Part shown: positions 35,501 to 47,488 of the stretch, piece after piece
Position numbering within the stretch: position 1 is the stretch's first letter
Layout: each line of letters starts with the position of its first letter
Assembly: GCA_032158125.1 (NCBI GenBank)
Contig: JASKOT010000017.1
Location: 124,001 to 188,000 of the forward strand
Direction of reading: 5' to 3'
DNA: 64,000 bases
Source of the DNA: Papiliotrema nemorosa
Lineage: Eukaryota; Basidiomycota; Tremellomycetes; Tremellales; Rhynchogastremaceae
Made by a program: the position numbers and the translations under genes
Notes under the pieces: generated by a model
What the model was told of the DNA's origin: nothing
Database searches by the model: none
Seen by the model: the letters and a program-made list of their open reading frames with translations, nothing else

Positions 35501-37040
35501 TGATCCGGTCGAACCTCCACCCCCGCCCGAGCATCAAATTTACCTTTTCTCCGTCAAGATCGTTTTGGCGGAGGGTATCGGTCTTGATGGGGTGAGTAAG
35601 CTTCCCGACTCCTTCGTCATTTTGTCCGACGAACACGGCAATCGTTACGCCAAGACACGGACGATATACGATGATGCAGATCCGAGATGGGACGAGACAG
35701 TGGATATACCTGTTCGAGGCCAAGCCTGGTTCATGGCAACTATACGGCATCGCACGCTGGCAGGGAAACATGACCTGTTAGGACGAGCATATCTCAAGCT
35801 GGACCCCAATCAATTCCAGGATTTGATATCGAGAGATGTTCTGTTACCTCTTGATTCGAACGGTCACCTTCTATTGCGGATCAGCATGGAGGGAGAAAGG
35901 GACGACATTCAGTTCCACTTTGGAAGAGCCTTCAGGTGGCTAAAACGGACCGAATCCGACATGATACGGACATTTGTCGACAAGGTGGGTAACAGACCGC
36001 TGATCTATGCTGATGGCAGATGACACCCGTTCTGCGCCACACTTTGTCCCGAGCATCGCTCAAATCTGTTCTCAAACCAAGTGGGAATCTGGCAGCTTCG
36101 CTCGATTACAACGAGGCACTAGGCAAAATCTCTGCCGCGTACCGTTCTGTCGATTATAATGAAGCTTTCGGGAAGATCACCGCTGCGTACAAGTCGGCCA
36201 TGGGTACCCCAGAGTACTCTATTCCTCTGCCGCCCGGGGAAGAGAGGCCTCTGCCACCTGCACCAGCCGATTCTTCCGCTCCCAGTTCGGCCACTGCGCG
36301 CCGGAAACCGCCTACTGACGCTGAGATCGAAGCGGCGATCCATCCTTTGTTCGATTATCTCGACGCGAACAACCACACCCTCGCATCCACGCTGTCGCGT
36401 GACGCCATGCAGTCTGTCATGGCCAAATTGTGGAAACAAATCTTGATGACCATTGAATCCCTCATCGTCCCCCCTCTTTCGGACAAACCGTCGCATATGC
36501 GGGCGTTATCGGATGGCGAGCTGGACATTGCGCTCAAGTGGTTGAAATTTTTACGCGATTTCTTCTACGTTGGCGGAGATGAGAGTGGGGTGCCTTTAAG
36601 CGTGTTACAGAATGCCAAGTTTAACGAGATTTTGAGCGTACGGATCTATTACGACTGGAAGACGGACGATCTTATGGAGGTGAGCATTTTTCGAAATTTG
36701 TGCAATGCTCGAGTGCTGATCAGAAGGAATGTATTAGAGGATTTCAGACGACGTTGAAGTATAGAGCTACGCGGACCGCCAAGTCGATGATGTCTCAACG
36801 GAATTTGGGCACGATACGAGCTAGAAAGACCGCAAAGAAGGCTGGACCTGCAGGAGCTGGGAACACCGAAATGATCATGCGCATCCTACGTATGAGGTGA
36901 GTCGTCAATGACATCGCAGAGTATTTGCTGACGTCTCCAGGCAAGGGACGCAAGAGTTCTTAGCCCAGCAGATCCAAACGATTTCCATGATTAAATTGGA
37001 GAACCCGAAGAAGGGGCGGAGTATTATCGCCCGCCGATAA
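32519..37040 (+). CDS. Munc13/UNC13-like protein with C2 domain (fungal DUF810 type)
   Basis: Large protein of about 1,300 residues in ten or more exons, from ATG at 32519 (MSGGDCFEY, exon 1 only 23 nt, then TLRVAYAD) to TAA at 37038-37040 (...GRSIIARR). N-terminal helical MUN/MHD1 part (LLKVLELTLQRIAMGQEPK, LALARRDACFLAAVDQALAYG), a C2 domain at about 35540-35890 (YLFSVKIVLAEGIGL, DSFVILSDEHGNRYAKT, DPRWDETVDIPV) and an MHD2-like C-terminus (LFDYLDANNHTLASTL, ALKWLKFLRDFFYVGGD). Relatives such as fission yeast Ync13 support vesicle fusion during cytokinesis and wall building. Two Asp of the usual C2 calcium loops seem present, but calcium binding is not certain. Confidence 0.85.
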
Positions 37041-37528
37041 GTGGGGCGTTTGGGCTGGACTATCCAGCTTGACGATACGATTGTTATAGTATGTACCAAG
37101 ACGATAGATGGTCGATTTTGTATCTCTAGAAGCTGCAATGTGATGCCATGGAAGGATAGAAGCCCTGTGGTAATGAGACAAAAGAAGGGGATGAATGACT
37201 TTTGACGCGTCGACGTGAACGGCGGGCACAATCACCCACCCATCCCCCCTTTGGACCCTCCCCTTGCATCTCCTCATCCTTCCCGATCAATCAATCCCTT
37301 CATCTCCATTGTGTCTGTATCATTCGTATCCTATACCTTGTTTACCTCTTTCGTTGGCGAGAAGTCTCGTCGGAACACCCTTTGGACGAAGCCCGACATT
37401 GACACGAAGTCCATCACGCGACAGACTCCACCACTACCTTACCTCGTGATATAAGCGACATCAGCGTGACCTCCCCCATTCTAGGCATACAGTACTGGTG
37501 ACCTCGAACAGTCTCCCCCCCGCCCAAT
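37041..37528. other. STE20 promoter region
   Basis: About 490 bases with C-rich stretches near the start codon. I found no exact pheromone response element here, unlike the promoters of STE11, STE3/STE12 and the pheromone gene. Confidence 0.45.
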
Positions 37529-39974
37529 ATGGCATACAACAGCATTTCCTCTCTAACCCCATCACGTCCTGCCCCTACTCCACCTCTACGCCCAGGGGGT
37601 TCCAACACCGGTGTGAGATCAGCCTCAAGCAGCTCGTCCCCTAGAGGTCCAGGCGGTCAAGGCTCGGCTATATCGTCCACGTCTTACAATTCTTCATTCC
37701 CCATCATCAACGCCTCTTCAGCTCTTGGACCTCGACCTGTCTCTGTTAAAAACACGGTAGTGAGGACAGGCCCTGCTAGTGTGAAAGAAGAAGGGCTTCG
37801 AAGCTTCTTGTGGAGTAAAAGATGGTTGGTACTCGGTGCTACCGACCTCCAAATTTTCAAGAACGAGGTGGGTCATTCAAATTGAACCTCATTCAAATGA
37901 ATCTCACTGTGTAGCAATCGAGCTCGGCGAGTTACACGTGTCCGCTGGCAGAAGTGGTGGATGTCCAAAGGGTGGACCTCAAGCCGTTCTGTATAGAACT
38001 GGAGATCAAGGAGAAACTCTTATACTTCGCTTTCAGAAGCGATGAGGAGGTCTATGGATGGATGGAGGATATATACTCCAGGTCGCCCCTGATGGGTGTG
38101 TCTCAACCTACCAACTTTGTACACCAGGTACATGTAGGCTTTGACCCCATCTCGGGTGGATTCACGGTGAGTCAAGTGCTCGGTCTGCGACTGTGCTGAC
38201 GAGAAGGGTCTGCCACCGCAATGGAGCAAGCTGCTCACCTCTTCTGCTATCACCAAGGAAGAAGCAGCTCGGCATCCGGAAGCAGTCCTGGATGTGCTTC
38301 AATTCTACACTCAGCAACAAATGGGCCAAGGAGGCGGTGATTATCAACCGGCTCCCATCCCGACATTACCGGCTCAGGGGCGGACGACTAGTGCTTCGGC
38401 GACTCGGTTCGAGGGTGTCGGTCTTGCAGGTCAACCTTCGCACATGAAAGAGAGGGAGAGGGAGCAACAAATTCTGCGCGAGAGGGAGAAGGAGCAAGAA
38501 CGGGCAAGGGAGAGAGAACGGGAGAGAGAACGTGAAAGAGAAGCGGAGAAGGCTAGAGAGAGGGAGAGGGCGAATGTGGGTCCACCTGCATCGATGCCGT
38601 TGAGCGCGGGCGCTGATGGTGATAGGCTGCAGACAGGTCAAGGCAGCTCGTGGCGGAACGCAAAGCACCTCCTCCTCCTAGACCACCTGGACCTTCTGCT
38701 CCTGCTCCGAGAACCGAGCCAAAGTCGACGCCCAAGCCGGAGCCGGCCGCACCGCCAGCTGCGAAACCGGCAGCATCGACGGCTCGGGCGACGGAACGCA
38801 GGATCAGCACGATGAACGAGGTGCAGATCATGGACAAGTTGCGCACTGTCGTCAGTCCAGAGGATCCGTCACGCCTGTATTCCAAGATCAAAAAGGTTGG
38901 ACAAGGGTGAGTTAACGACTTGTGCTTATGAGATACTCTGACACGCAGTGCTTCTGGTCTAGTCTTTGTAGCAAAGACACTGGCCACGGGCAAAAAGGTC
39001 GCCATCAAGCAGATGGATCTGGCTGCACAACCTAGAAAAGAATTGATTGTGAATGAAATCATCGTCATGAAAGAGTCGCAACATCCGAATGTCGTCAACT
39101 TCCTCGAGGCTTTCTTATTACGCAATTCAGAGCTGTGGGTCGTGATGGAGTATATGGAGGGAGGAGCATTGACAGATGTGATCGAGAACAACAAGCTAGC
39201 GGAGGATCAAATAGCGTCCATCTGCCTCGAGGTGAGTTTTGCATAAGCTCCAAATTCGGTGCTGACGAGCAGACCTGTCGAGGTCTGCAACATTTGCATT
39301 CTAGGTCCATTATCCATCGAGACATCAAATCGGATAATCTGCTCATGAACACTGCAGGAGAGATCAAAATCAGTGCGTTCATCGCGATATATAAAGACTT
39401 TACGGCTGATCTCTCTAGCCGACTTTGGGTTCAGCGCCAAGCTCACTGACCAAAAGTCAAAACGTGCGACAATGGTCGGTACACCCTACTGGATGGCGCC
39501 CGAGGTCGTCAAACAGAAAGAATACGGAGCCAAAGTCGACATTTGGTCTCTCGGTATCATGGCTATCGAAATGATCGAAAACGAACCTCCTTATCTCGAT
39601 GAAGAACCCTTGAAGGCATTGTATCTCATTGCGACCAACGGAACACCTACACTCAAATCGCCAGAAAAGCTGAGTCAGGATCTCAAACACTTCTTGAGCG
39701 TGTGTCTGTGTGTGGACGTTGCGTTCAGAGCGACTTCGACGGAACTGTTGAAGGTGAGTAGCATGCGACTAGTCTCGTTTCCCTCTCCTCCACCTGTGTC
39801 CTCTTCTGGCCGCATTGGTCACGTGCCTATACTATGGAATTTAGGTACCCCCGCAAAACTCGCCTTGAGACCAAATCAGAAGGACCAGAACGCTGACAAT
39901 TTCAGCACGAATTCCTGCAGACCGCTTGTCCAGTGGCTCAATTGGCCCCCTTGCTCGCTTTCAAGCAAGCGTAG
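37529..39974 (+). CDS. STE20: PAK-family kinase with PH and CRIB domains (Ste20/Cla4 type)
   Basis: Cdc42-activated kinase that links the pheromone receptor G protein to Ste11 and polarity. ATG at 37529. Ser/Pro-rich N-terminus; PH domain from about residue 87 ([22 protein letters not shown], continued after an intron); CRIB motif [24 protein letters not shown]; a highly charged Arg/Glu repeat tract at about 38445-38575; a Pro-rich linker; then the kinase ([50 protein letters not shown]). The frame change in the linker fits an intron of about 70 nt (near 38575-38645). The last exon, after the intron ending at 39904, gives [17 protein letters not shown] and stops at 39972-39974. PH plus CRIB is the Cla4 layout, which is also that of the mating-type-linked STE20 in this class; synteny favours STE20. 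Confidence 0.88.
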
Positions 39975-42900
39975 AGAAGGTCCTCCTGGAATCTTGGACC
40001 GTTCTCGCCCAATTATGGGTACCCGTCATCATCGGATCTCCCGCATGCGGATGCAGTCATTATCAATGGTTGCCACCCACCTCGATACCTAGCAATGTTA
40101 CACCTACTGTATGCATCGAGTGTTGTCCCGGCATTCACATGGTATACTCCTATCAGCAGGACAGCCGGGAAATCTTGGCGCGTGGTCAGGGCCTGGCTGA
40201 GATGGGCTTCGGATCTGGGCTACTAGACAGAGCTGAAATAGGTCAGACGTTGGGGTCCCCCGATCCGGGGTAGTTTCCGAGGTGAAGTCGTGCTGATGGA
40301 GCTTGACCACCACTCAACAAGCTGAACGGAGGTGGATCCGACAAATCGGATCGAAACGAAATGAAGGGACTGCTCCTAAGACATGAGACCTAGGGGCTGC
40401 CCTCGCTACAACAGCAACACGAGAACAGCTCAAACTCCCCGTTTCGCAATAATCGGCTGACTCGATGTGAAAGATGGAACAACTCCTTGACCCACTTAGA
40501 CGCCATGATGACCGCGAATATAATCGCGAGCGTGGTGTGAAGACAGGGAATCACTAGAGGCTTCTTGAAAGGCAGAGGCTGACGCCAGAGGAAATGACAG
40601 CGGAGTTTTGTGCGTCACAGCTCGGCCTTGAGTGTCAATTGTGAGATCTGGCCGGTGGGTGAGAGGAGCTCGAGGCACGCTGATGCAAGAGAGAGAGTAG
40701 CCACTTAGTCCCGACGAAGCGCGTCCGTCCAGAACTTCAGTCCTTTTCAAGGAGATGAGAAGGTCCCCGGGTCGGGACGACGGAGGCTCGTCTCGCCGGA
40801 GACGTGGTCGGATCGGACGAGTCCTCCTCGAGTGACCGAATCCTGAAGGGCTGAGGCGACCATTGATGACGGTGCAGAATGAGACAGCCACTGGCATTGG
40901 ACAGCTATTTCATACAGAATTCGAGTATCTGCATCGAGGAATAAGAGCAGGATCTTGCGATCAGTACTCTTATGGCTCCATATAGACGGCAGAAACACGT
41001 CTCGATCATCAGCTGAAAGAGCCTCTCATTGGGACGCACAACGCCCCTACAGGTCGAGAAATCTAACGGCAGTGCCGTGATCGTCGCCCGCGTAGTGATG
41101 AAGACGACAAGGGCACATGGGAATCCGGAATATATCATCTCCTGGCAGATACGGGAGATTTGTCCCTGTGGTTGGGACACATGGCACATGTGAGCCAAGG
41201 CGCAAAGATGACGAAATCCAAGCGGGCCCAATTTGACTGCTCAAATACAAGGGTAATATCATTGACCCGAGTCGGATCCACAATTCTGTAACTCGAAGCA
41301 ACATTAATTAGGATCAAAAGAATTCCAGCTTTTGCCCAGGGTGCAGCCAGCAGGTAAACATGTATCGGCTGAGGAAGCTGTCCGAACAGACAATACCTCC
41401 AGCGTAGCCGTTATCTCCCTCGCCAAAAGTCCAATGATTCTGCGCCCAGAGCCTTCTCATTCACCTCAGAAACGACGACGTACCTGAGCAAGAAGGAGGC
41501 TATGGTCAAGTTGGGATGGGCATCTCTATACCTCAATTTTGAGCTGCTGCCACGGGAACAGGAATGATGAGCACCGGATGCCGCTGTGTACAGTCTAACG
41601 GGACTATCTGCCACTTTCGTCACTCTAGACCGACCGTCGTTTCATCTCTCGAATGGTCTGCGCCTAGATTGTATCAAACTCAAGCATTGCCTGAATGATT
41701 TATGCTGATCCGCGCGCTGATTTCCGCACCACACCAGTCCAGGTGGAGGGTCTCTGTTTTGGGAAGCCCCAGCTATTCGAAGTGTACGACAAACAGAGCG
41801 TTATTCGACAGTAAGCAGGGCTACAGAGATAGATAGAGGATACCATGTGCACATCCAATAGCATCCTCGCTACCACCAGAAGCTGTTTTGAGAATGGAGG
41901 AGTCAAGGGCACAAGATGCACTCACGCTGGATTCATCACTGGGTAACAGGTGACTGCTGATGACGCACTTTTGAGATCGTCCACCTTGACCTGCCATCCT
42001 TCAACTTGTCGCAGCAAACAGCACGACTACAATCCCAATCTTCTGTCAGAGTAGCCGACCGTGGGCGTCGAAACGCTCACCGTCAACTCTCGGTCGACTC
42101 CTGTACTTGATGGTATCTGAATGGTTACTTGATGCCCAGATCTGAAAATAGCTCACTATGCAGGTGTGGACCCAACTTCCATACCTTCACACTGTCGACT
42201 ATAGAAGACTTCTGACCGATCCGACCAGCTTTTTATGTTAGTCTAGAATATGGAGTTCGAAGCGGTACACGTATCCCGACGAAGGAAAGTGATTTAACGC
42301 TCTGACGCAACAACTCTCATCAATCTCCTTGTCGAACACCTTGGCCTCGCTGCTCCCAACTTCCCCGCTTGCGATATGTTCGAACTATTGCAATACTTCC
42401 ATTGTAAAGGACAGCTTTGATAGGATTGTATTCAGCAGGAGTGAGGGGTACTGCTATCAGCTCCCCTCGACTGACACGTTTGACTTCTTAGAGTGCTTTC
42501 AGCGAACGATACTCTCCCCTCAAGCGTGGGTCAATCCAGTGTCGCATCGTGTGTTCGACTCATGTATATTCCACCAGTCTAAGAAGGCTCACCGTTTGAC
42601 GCTTCGATACTCGCATGGAATGTTCTTGTCAGCTAGGCTTGGATGCGAGGATTAGCAGGAAGTCCATCAGGCTCAAGACCATGGCGACCAGAATTGCAGT
42701 TCACCAGGTCGTCTGCATCGGAACCGGGGCGAGGGCTTCGATTGGTTGACTAGAAGCCAAATCGGCGTCAAGCGGTGATCCTTTCTTCGGCAGCTCGACC
42801 ACCACATCGCACATTGACAAGGTCTGGTTCTCCTGCTGTAGCAAAAAACTGCGACTTCAATGGTCGGTCTCAATGGGCGGCCGCCATGAGTTGTGAATCC

Positions 42901-43212
42901 AGAATGGGTTACTCAAAGACACTTCGTTGCATGACGTGTACGCCATTGCAGCGGTAGAGATTGTATAATGAAGACGTTCAACTCCCATGTTGATATAGTA
43001 CTCGTACTCTAAGCTACGACCACAATCCCAGACTCGAGGAGCTTTTCACACCCACCTCACACGGATATGCAGGTACAGATATACATGAGATACACTGTCT
43101 AACGGAACCCTAAAACCTGAATTCCTCTTCCAACGTTATACTGTACAGATCAAGCAAACCAAGGGCTACCAGCGAGACATGTCGACAAGCACACTGATCC
43201 CCGTTCATAGAC
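39975..43212. other. 3.2 kb without recognisable genes
   Basis: Only short frames on both strands, none with clear protein-family features, good splice chains or continuous codon structure. No tandem repeat, terminal inverted repeat or transposase text was seen. This is by far the longest gene-free stretch in the window and lies between STE20 and the damaged STE3. It may be eroded mating-type sequence; a fast-evolving gene or RNA cannot be excluded. Confidence 0.5.
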
Positions 43213-44430
43213 TCAGAGCACGTGTCGATCGACGTGGACCGATACGGCGAGACCGGACTTGCGCATATCATGCTCTGCAGAAGGCACGATGGACATGCCC
43301 TCGAATCCTCGCTCAATGTCGACATCCTTGGCAGAGCTGGTGTCGCGCCAGTCGAATCCTGCCGGTCTGGCGATGGCTGTTCCAAGCTTGGGCACAAGTT
43401 GCGGTGATCTGCATGGTCAGCTGGTGCATGTATGATCGGTGTGGTGATCGAATCACTTACGATTGAACACGAGGTCTGACCTTGTCACGTATGACTTCGT
43501 ACCATTGACCATATCCTCGAATAGCATCGTCGGTAACGCCAAACAGGATGAAGAAGACGAATGCGAGTAATGGAGAAATCCAGAAGAGTAACACCGAGAG
43601 TGTGGTGAACCCAGCATCGGTAAAGTAGAGATCAAAAGAAGGTTCGTTGATCTCTCGCACGAATCCCCAATGACTGTAGACGCTCTTGATTCCAGGCCAA
43701 TCAATCAAGTTTCGACATTTGTAGACGAGAACAGCGATGTGTAGTGGCATGCCCAATACCAGATCGGCGCTGGCCATAGCCATCAGTCGGAAGTACTGCC
43801 CTGTACTCAGTCCACTCTGTGAGCTCTTGAGCAAGGTTCTGAATTGAAGTCGACGGGCCAAGAAGTATCGGATCGCAATGCCTGGGATCAGCTTGATACG
43901 AAACTCCTCGGGGTATCAGTCGACACACTTCCGTAGATCATCGAGATGACACCCAAGATCACTGGCCAGATATAGACGAGGAAGATGGACGGTAAGACAG
44001 GCAGAAGCGCAATCGTACATCCACTACCTTCGACCACAAGGAAGCGTTGTTCTTGCGGGATGTATGACAACGCCATGATGAGAATCGGAGCTCCGACACA
44101 TAAGCCAATGTCGATGCCCAAAGATATTCTATTCTGTCGCTGACTATGGATACAGAACGCGAGGCGGCAATTGATGCGAGTCGACGATTGATACAGAGAC
44201 TACAAGCGGACAACGCGGTCGCGAGAGCCACAGTGATCTTTGTCTTGTTTCGGAGCCATGTACACCCCTTTGGCATGTGTTTAGGCCAACTATATCGCTC
44301 ACAGGGTTGTCGTTTGTGCTGCTTCCTCCCAACAGAGAATGCTGTTATCTGAAATACATCTCCCTTCGCGTACATATAGTTCCATTGTCCTTTCTGGCCC
44401 AGCCGTCAGGGGGTTGAGAGACAAATGCTA
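43213..44430 (-). pseudogene. Damaged STE3-like pheromone receptor (second receptor lineage)
   Basis: The 3' two thirds read as a normal Ste3 GPCR in three exons: LGIDIGLCVGAPILIMALSY, YIWPVILGVISMIYG|SIAIRYFLARRLQFRTLL, LFWISPLLAFVFFILFG, and after an intron a cytoplasmic tail ending SVHVDRHVL at the TGA at 43213. Upstream, the TM3 region (ALSACSLCINRRLASIAAS) is in a different frame; the shift falls at about 44134-44146, where the intact paralog has no intron. Further upstream TM1-TM2 cannot be read: only shards such as PPDGWARKDNGTI (for PxxHWRARNxxT) and W....TKI remain, and the WCD motif is lost. The promoter has no pheromone response element. It is clearly divergent from the intact STE3 at 52811-54102. 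A sequencing error could explain the shift but not the lost TM1-TM2. Confidence 0.68.
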
Positions 44431-44785
44431 TCATATCTGAATGACATTCTGCTCGCGGTGCGACGGTCACACAACACAACACAGTACTCGTACTATCGTC
44501 TTCCACGCGAAGGAGTGTATGGGTTTTCACACAATCTAGCATTGCTTGACCAGGCCTATCGTCAGTACAGTCGAAGGCTCAAGGCCTCAGCGAGATGCAA
44601 GCCTCTGTTGATCTCACTTGCCATCTCACCTCACCTGATAATACGATACTCGACCATGGGGAGCGAAAATGACATCGTATGCATGTATGCATGGGTGACT
44701 GTCATGAATACGTGTCAAGAGGATGATTGACGAGCATCCGACCCTTGAGTCACTTCGTCATCTCTCACAGCGATGGAAGGGGAGG
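44431..44785. other. Intergenic, upstream of damaged STE3 and 3' of DBP10
   Basis: About 350 bases. No gene, and no YYATTGTTC element, which one would expect in front of an active receptor gene here. Confidence 0.4.
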
Positions 44786-47316
44786 TCATGTCCTCCTTCC
44801 CGATCGCATCGCATTAGGACCCCGCCCATTCTTACTTTGTTTCTGTTCATCGTCAGTGTCCACAAACTCACAAACTTGGAGAAAGCCTACCTTTGCAGCG
44901 ACCTGTCGATCTCGCATCATCTGCGACGATGTCTTCAGCTCATTGCGAGCTGATTTTGTAGTCGATGACCGAGGGCGCACAGGTGCGGTCGCCTTGTGAC
45001 CATGCTTGTGTTTGGTCTGATTTGGGCCGTCCGCCCGAGCACCCGTCTCGCGTTCATTGGATACGGTCTTTGCTCCTCGCCTTCCTTTACGCCATTCATC
45101 GTACCTACCGCTCTTGTAGCTGGCGGGTAGTAATGCACCGCTCTCACTTCGGATGAGTTTCTTGTTGTCAGACCCGACTTCATCCTTGACCATTCGTTTC
45201 TTCTTTCGATCCCATTTCAGCTGACTGGGACGATTTGCTCGAGCTGCGGCACCCTCGTCTTGGGTCATGTCATATGTGACCTGACCAAGCTGTTCGACAA
45301 AATTGGGATTCTTCATGGAATAACTAGGGGTTAAATCAAAGCGGCAGGAGAAGATCGAAAGCGCTCACCCTTCGTCGTCGACTGCATTGGATCGCGTGTG
45401 GTCGATGTAATGAGCCTCATCTCGGAAGCTGCTAACAGGACGCTGTCTGGTGAGATTTGGGGCCAGGACGATTAGGATAGTCACTGACCTTGAGGGTCCG
45501 GGAGGGGCGCGGAACGTCTTCCGACTCCAGTGATTCCGGTTGCTCTGCCTTGGCGGCTCGATTTGCAACCAGCTTGCGCCGTGCGGTCATTAAATCCGCA
45601 TTGCCCCCTTGTCCTCTGTTGCCCATTTCTAGAACTGTCTCCGACGGCGTAAAAGCACTGATCTTGGCGAGCAAGTCGAGCCTTTGTGAATCCGATGTAC
45701 TGCCATACGCGGCAAAGGAAGGATGAGGCGGCAAGACATCTGCCCCTCCTCGGGCCTCCTTGGCTTGCTTGTGGGAACGAGATGCAGCTTTGGGTCGTGA
45801 CCGCTCATACATGGCTCGACCTCGGTGCATGACCGCTCGAAGGGTGGGGAGCTCTTGAGAAAGCTCATCGAGTCCAGCAATTGTCTCGACCTTTTGATCC
45901 AGAGCCGTTTGTGGTATCGACCAGAAGCGACCTGATTCTGCATTGGAAACATCTAGGCGCAAAAAGGTCTCGAGCTCGATGAGGTATGGCAGATCCTCCC
46001 GCGTGACAAACGACCAAGCGGTACCTTTGCGACCCGCCCTGGCCGTCCTCCCGACTCGATGAACGAAATTCTTCACACCAGCAGGAAAGTCAAAGTTGAT
46101 GACGTTGTCCATGATTGGGATGTCGATACCACGAGCTGCGACGTCTGTCACGACCAAGAGATCGGCGTACCCATTCCGGAATCCGTTCAGTTGTTGCTGA
46201 CGTGCGACTTGATCGAGTGATCCGTAGATGTGATTAACGCGATAACCTGCTGCAAGAAGGAGAGGCTGGAGGTATTCGACATGATGTTTGGTCGAGACAA
46301 AAATGATCGCCTGATTGGTAGACTTTTCTGCGTGATTAACCGGGATGGCAAGAACAGATTCGAGCACGGCGAGAAGAGCGGCATCTTTCGTGTCGGCTTT
46401 GGCCTGAAAAAAGCAGAGCTGTAGATCTTCACTGATCTTTTGCTCCGCGTCGAGACGATGCAGGAGGGGATTAGTCAGACCGGCCTTGGCGAATTCGGCA
46501 ACAGCGGAAGGTAGAGTTGCTGAAAACAGGAGATTCTGACGGTTCGATGGCAGTCGATGCAGGATCTCGTGCAACTGAACTTCGAAACCCATCTCGAATA
46601 ATCTGCAGCTTAGCACAGCGGTCAATAGACTACTCACCTATCTGCCTCGTCATAGATGACCATCTCGACGCTTCTCAGATCGTAGCTCATCTCGACTAGG
46701 AGATGTAGCAATCGTCCTGGCGTAGCTATGATTCTGTTGAGTAAGCAGTGAGATGTGGATGTAGCTTACACATCCGGAGCGCTTGAAAGGGCCTCGAATT
46801 GCGCATCCAAAGAATCTCCGCCCATGATCAAAGTCCATTTGAGCCCGGAACCTTCTCCTTCCTTGCTCAGTCCTCGACCGAGGTCCTTGCCCACCTTGAG
46901 GATCTGGGATGCGAGCTCACGAGTTGGACAGAGGATGATGGCTTTCGGTCCCGGCGCTGGCGTTCCACGACTGCTCAACCTCTGCAACAGCGGAACGATA
47001 TATGCGAGTGTCTTGCCGGAACCCGTTCGAGCCATCCCCAAGACATCTCGAGGGGGAGTGGATAGAGTGGACGGCAAAGTTGTACGCTGTATAGGTGTAG
47101 GAGTCTTGAAGCCTCGCAGTGTTAGAGCTCGAGTGAGGGCTGGCGAGACGCCTAATAATGTGAGCTGCCAAAGATCACCTCGCACTCACCCAGGCCCGCC
47201 CAAGACCCCCCTCCTGAAGGTTTCTGCTTGCCTTTTGTGGCAGTTTTACTCGACGAGGGTGCTGAAGATGGACCTGGAGCTGAATCTGCCCATGACGGAA
47301 TCGCGATTGTTGCCAT
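44786..47316 (-). CDS. DBP10: ATP-dependent RNA helicase Dbp10 (DDX54)
   Basis: DEAD-box helicase for 60S subunit assembly in the nucleolus. ATG at 47314-47316 ([15 protein letters not shown]). Q motif [16 protein letters not shown], motif I ARTGSGKT, motif II YDEADR split by an intron at about 46630, SAT in [11 protein letters not shown], motif [16 protein letters not shown] and [11 protein letters not shown], motif [12 protein letters not shown]. The C-terminus carries the DBP10CT region ([21 protein letters not shown]) and a basic tail ([13 protein letters not shown]) ending in SGRRT at the TGA at 44786. It lies between the two receptor genes and is divergent from REI1, so two ribosome assembly genes share a 170 bp promoter. 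Confidence 0.94.
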
Positions 47317-47488
47317 AGCGAGATCGTAATGCCTGAGCCAGAATACTGTCGTACTGAATGGGGTTGTCAAAATCGCGGGGACAGTCGAGAAGTCTCACGT
47401 GACTTGAACATTTCGTCGACACCACTCGTTTGCTTTATAGTAGTTCATCTCACCTTTCAACAACATCCCCCATCGAACGACTTTCATC

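Noticed and set aside
40496..40897. 133-codon minus-strand frame in the gene-poor stretch
   Set aside because: No family features and surrounded by equally featureless frames; not enough to call a gene.
44128..44160. A 14-nt GT...AG segment in the broken STE3 that would restore the frame if spliced
   Set aside because: It is far below any plausible fungal intron size, would delete conserved TM3-loop residues, and the intact paralog has no intron there. A frameshift is the simpler reading.
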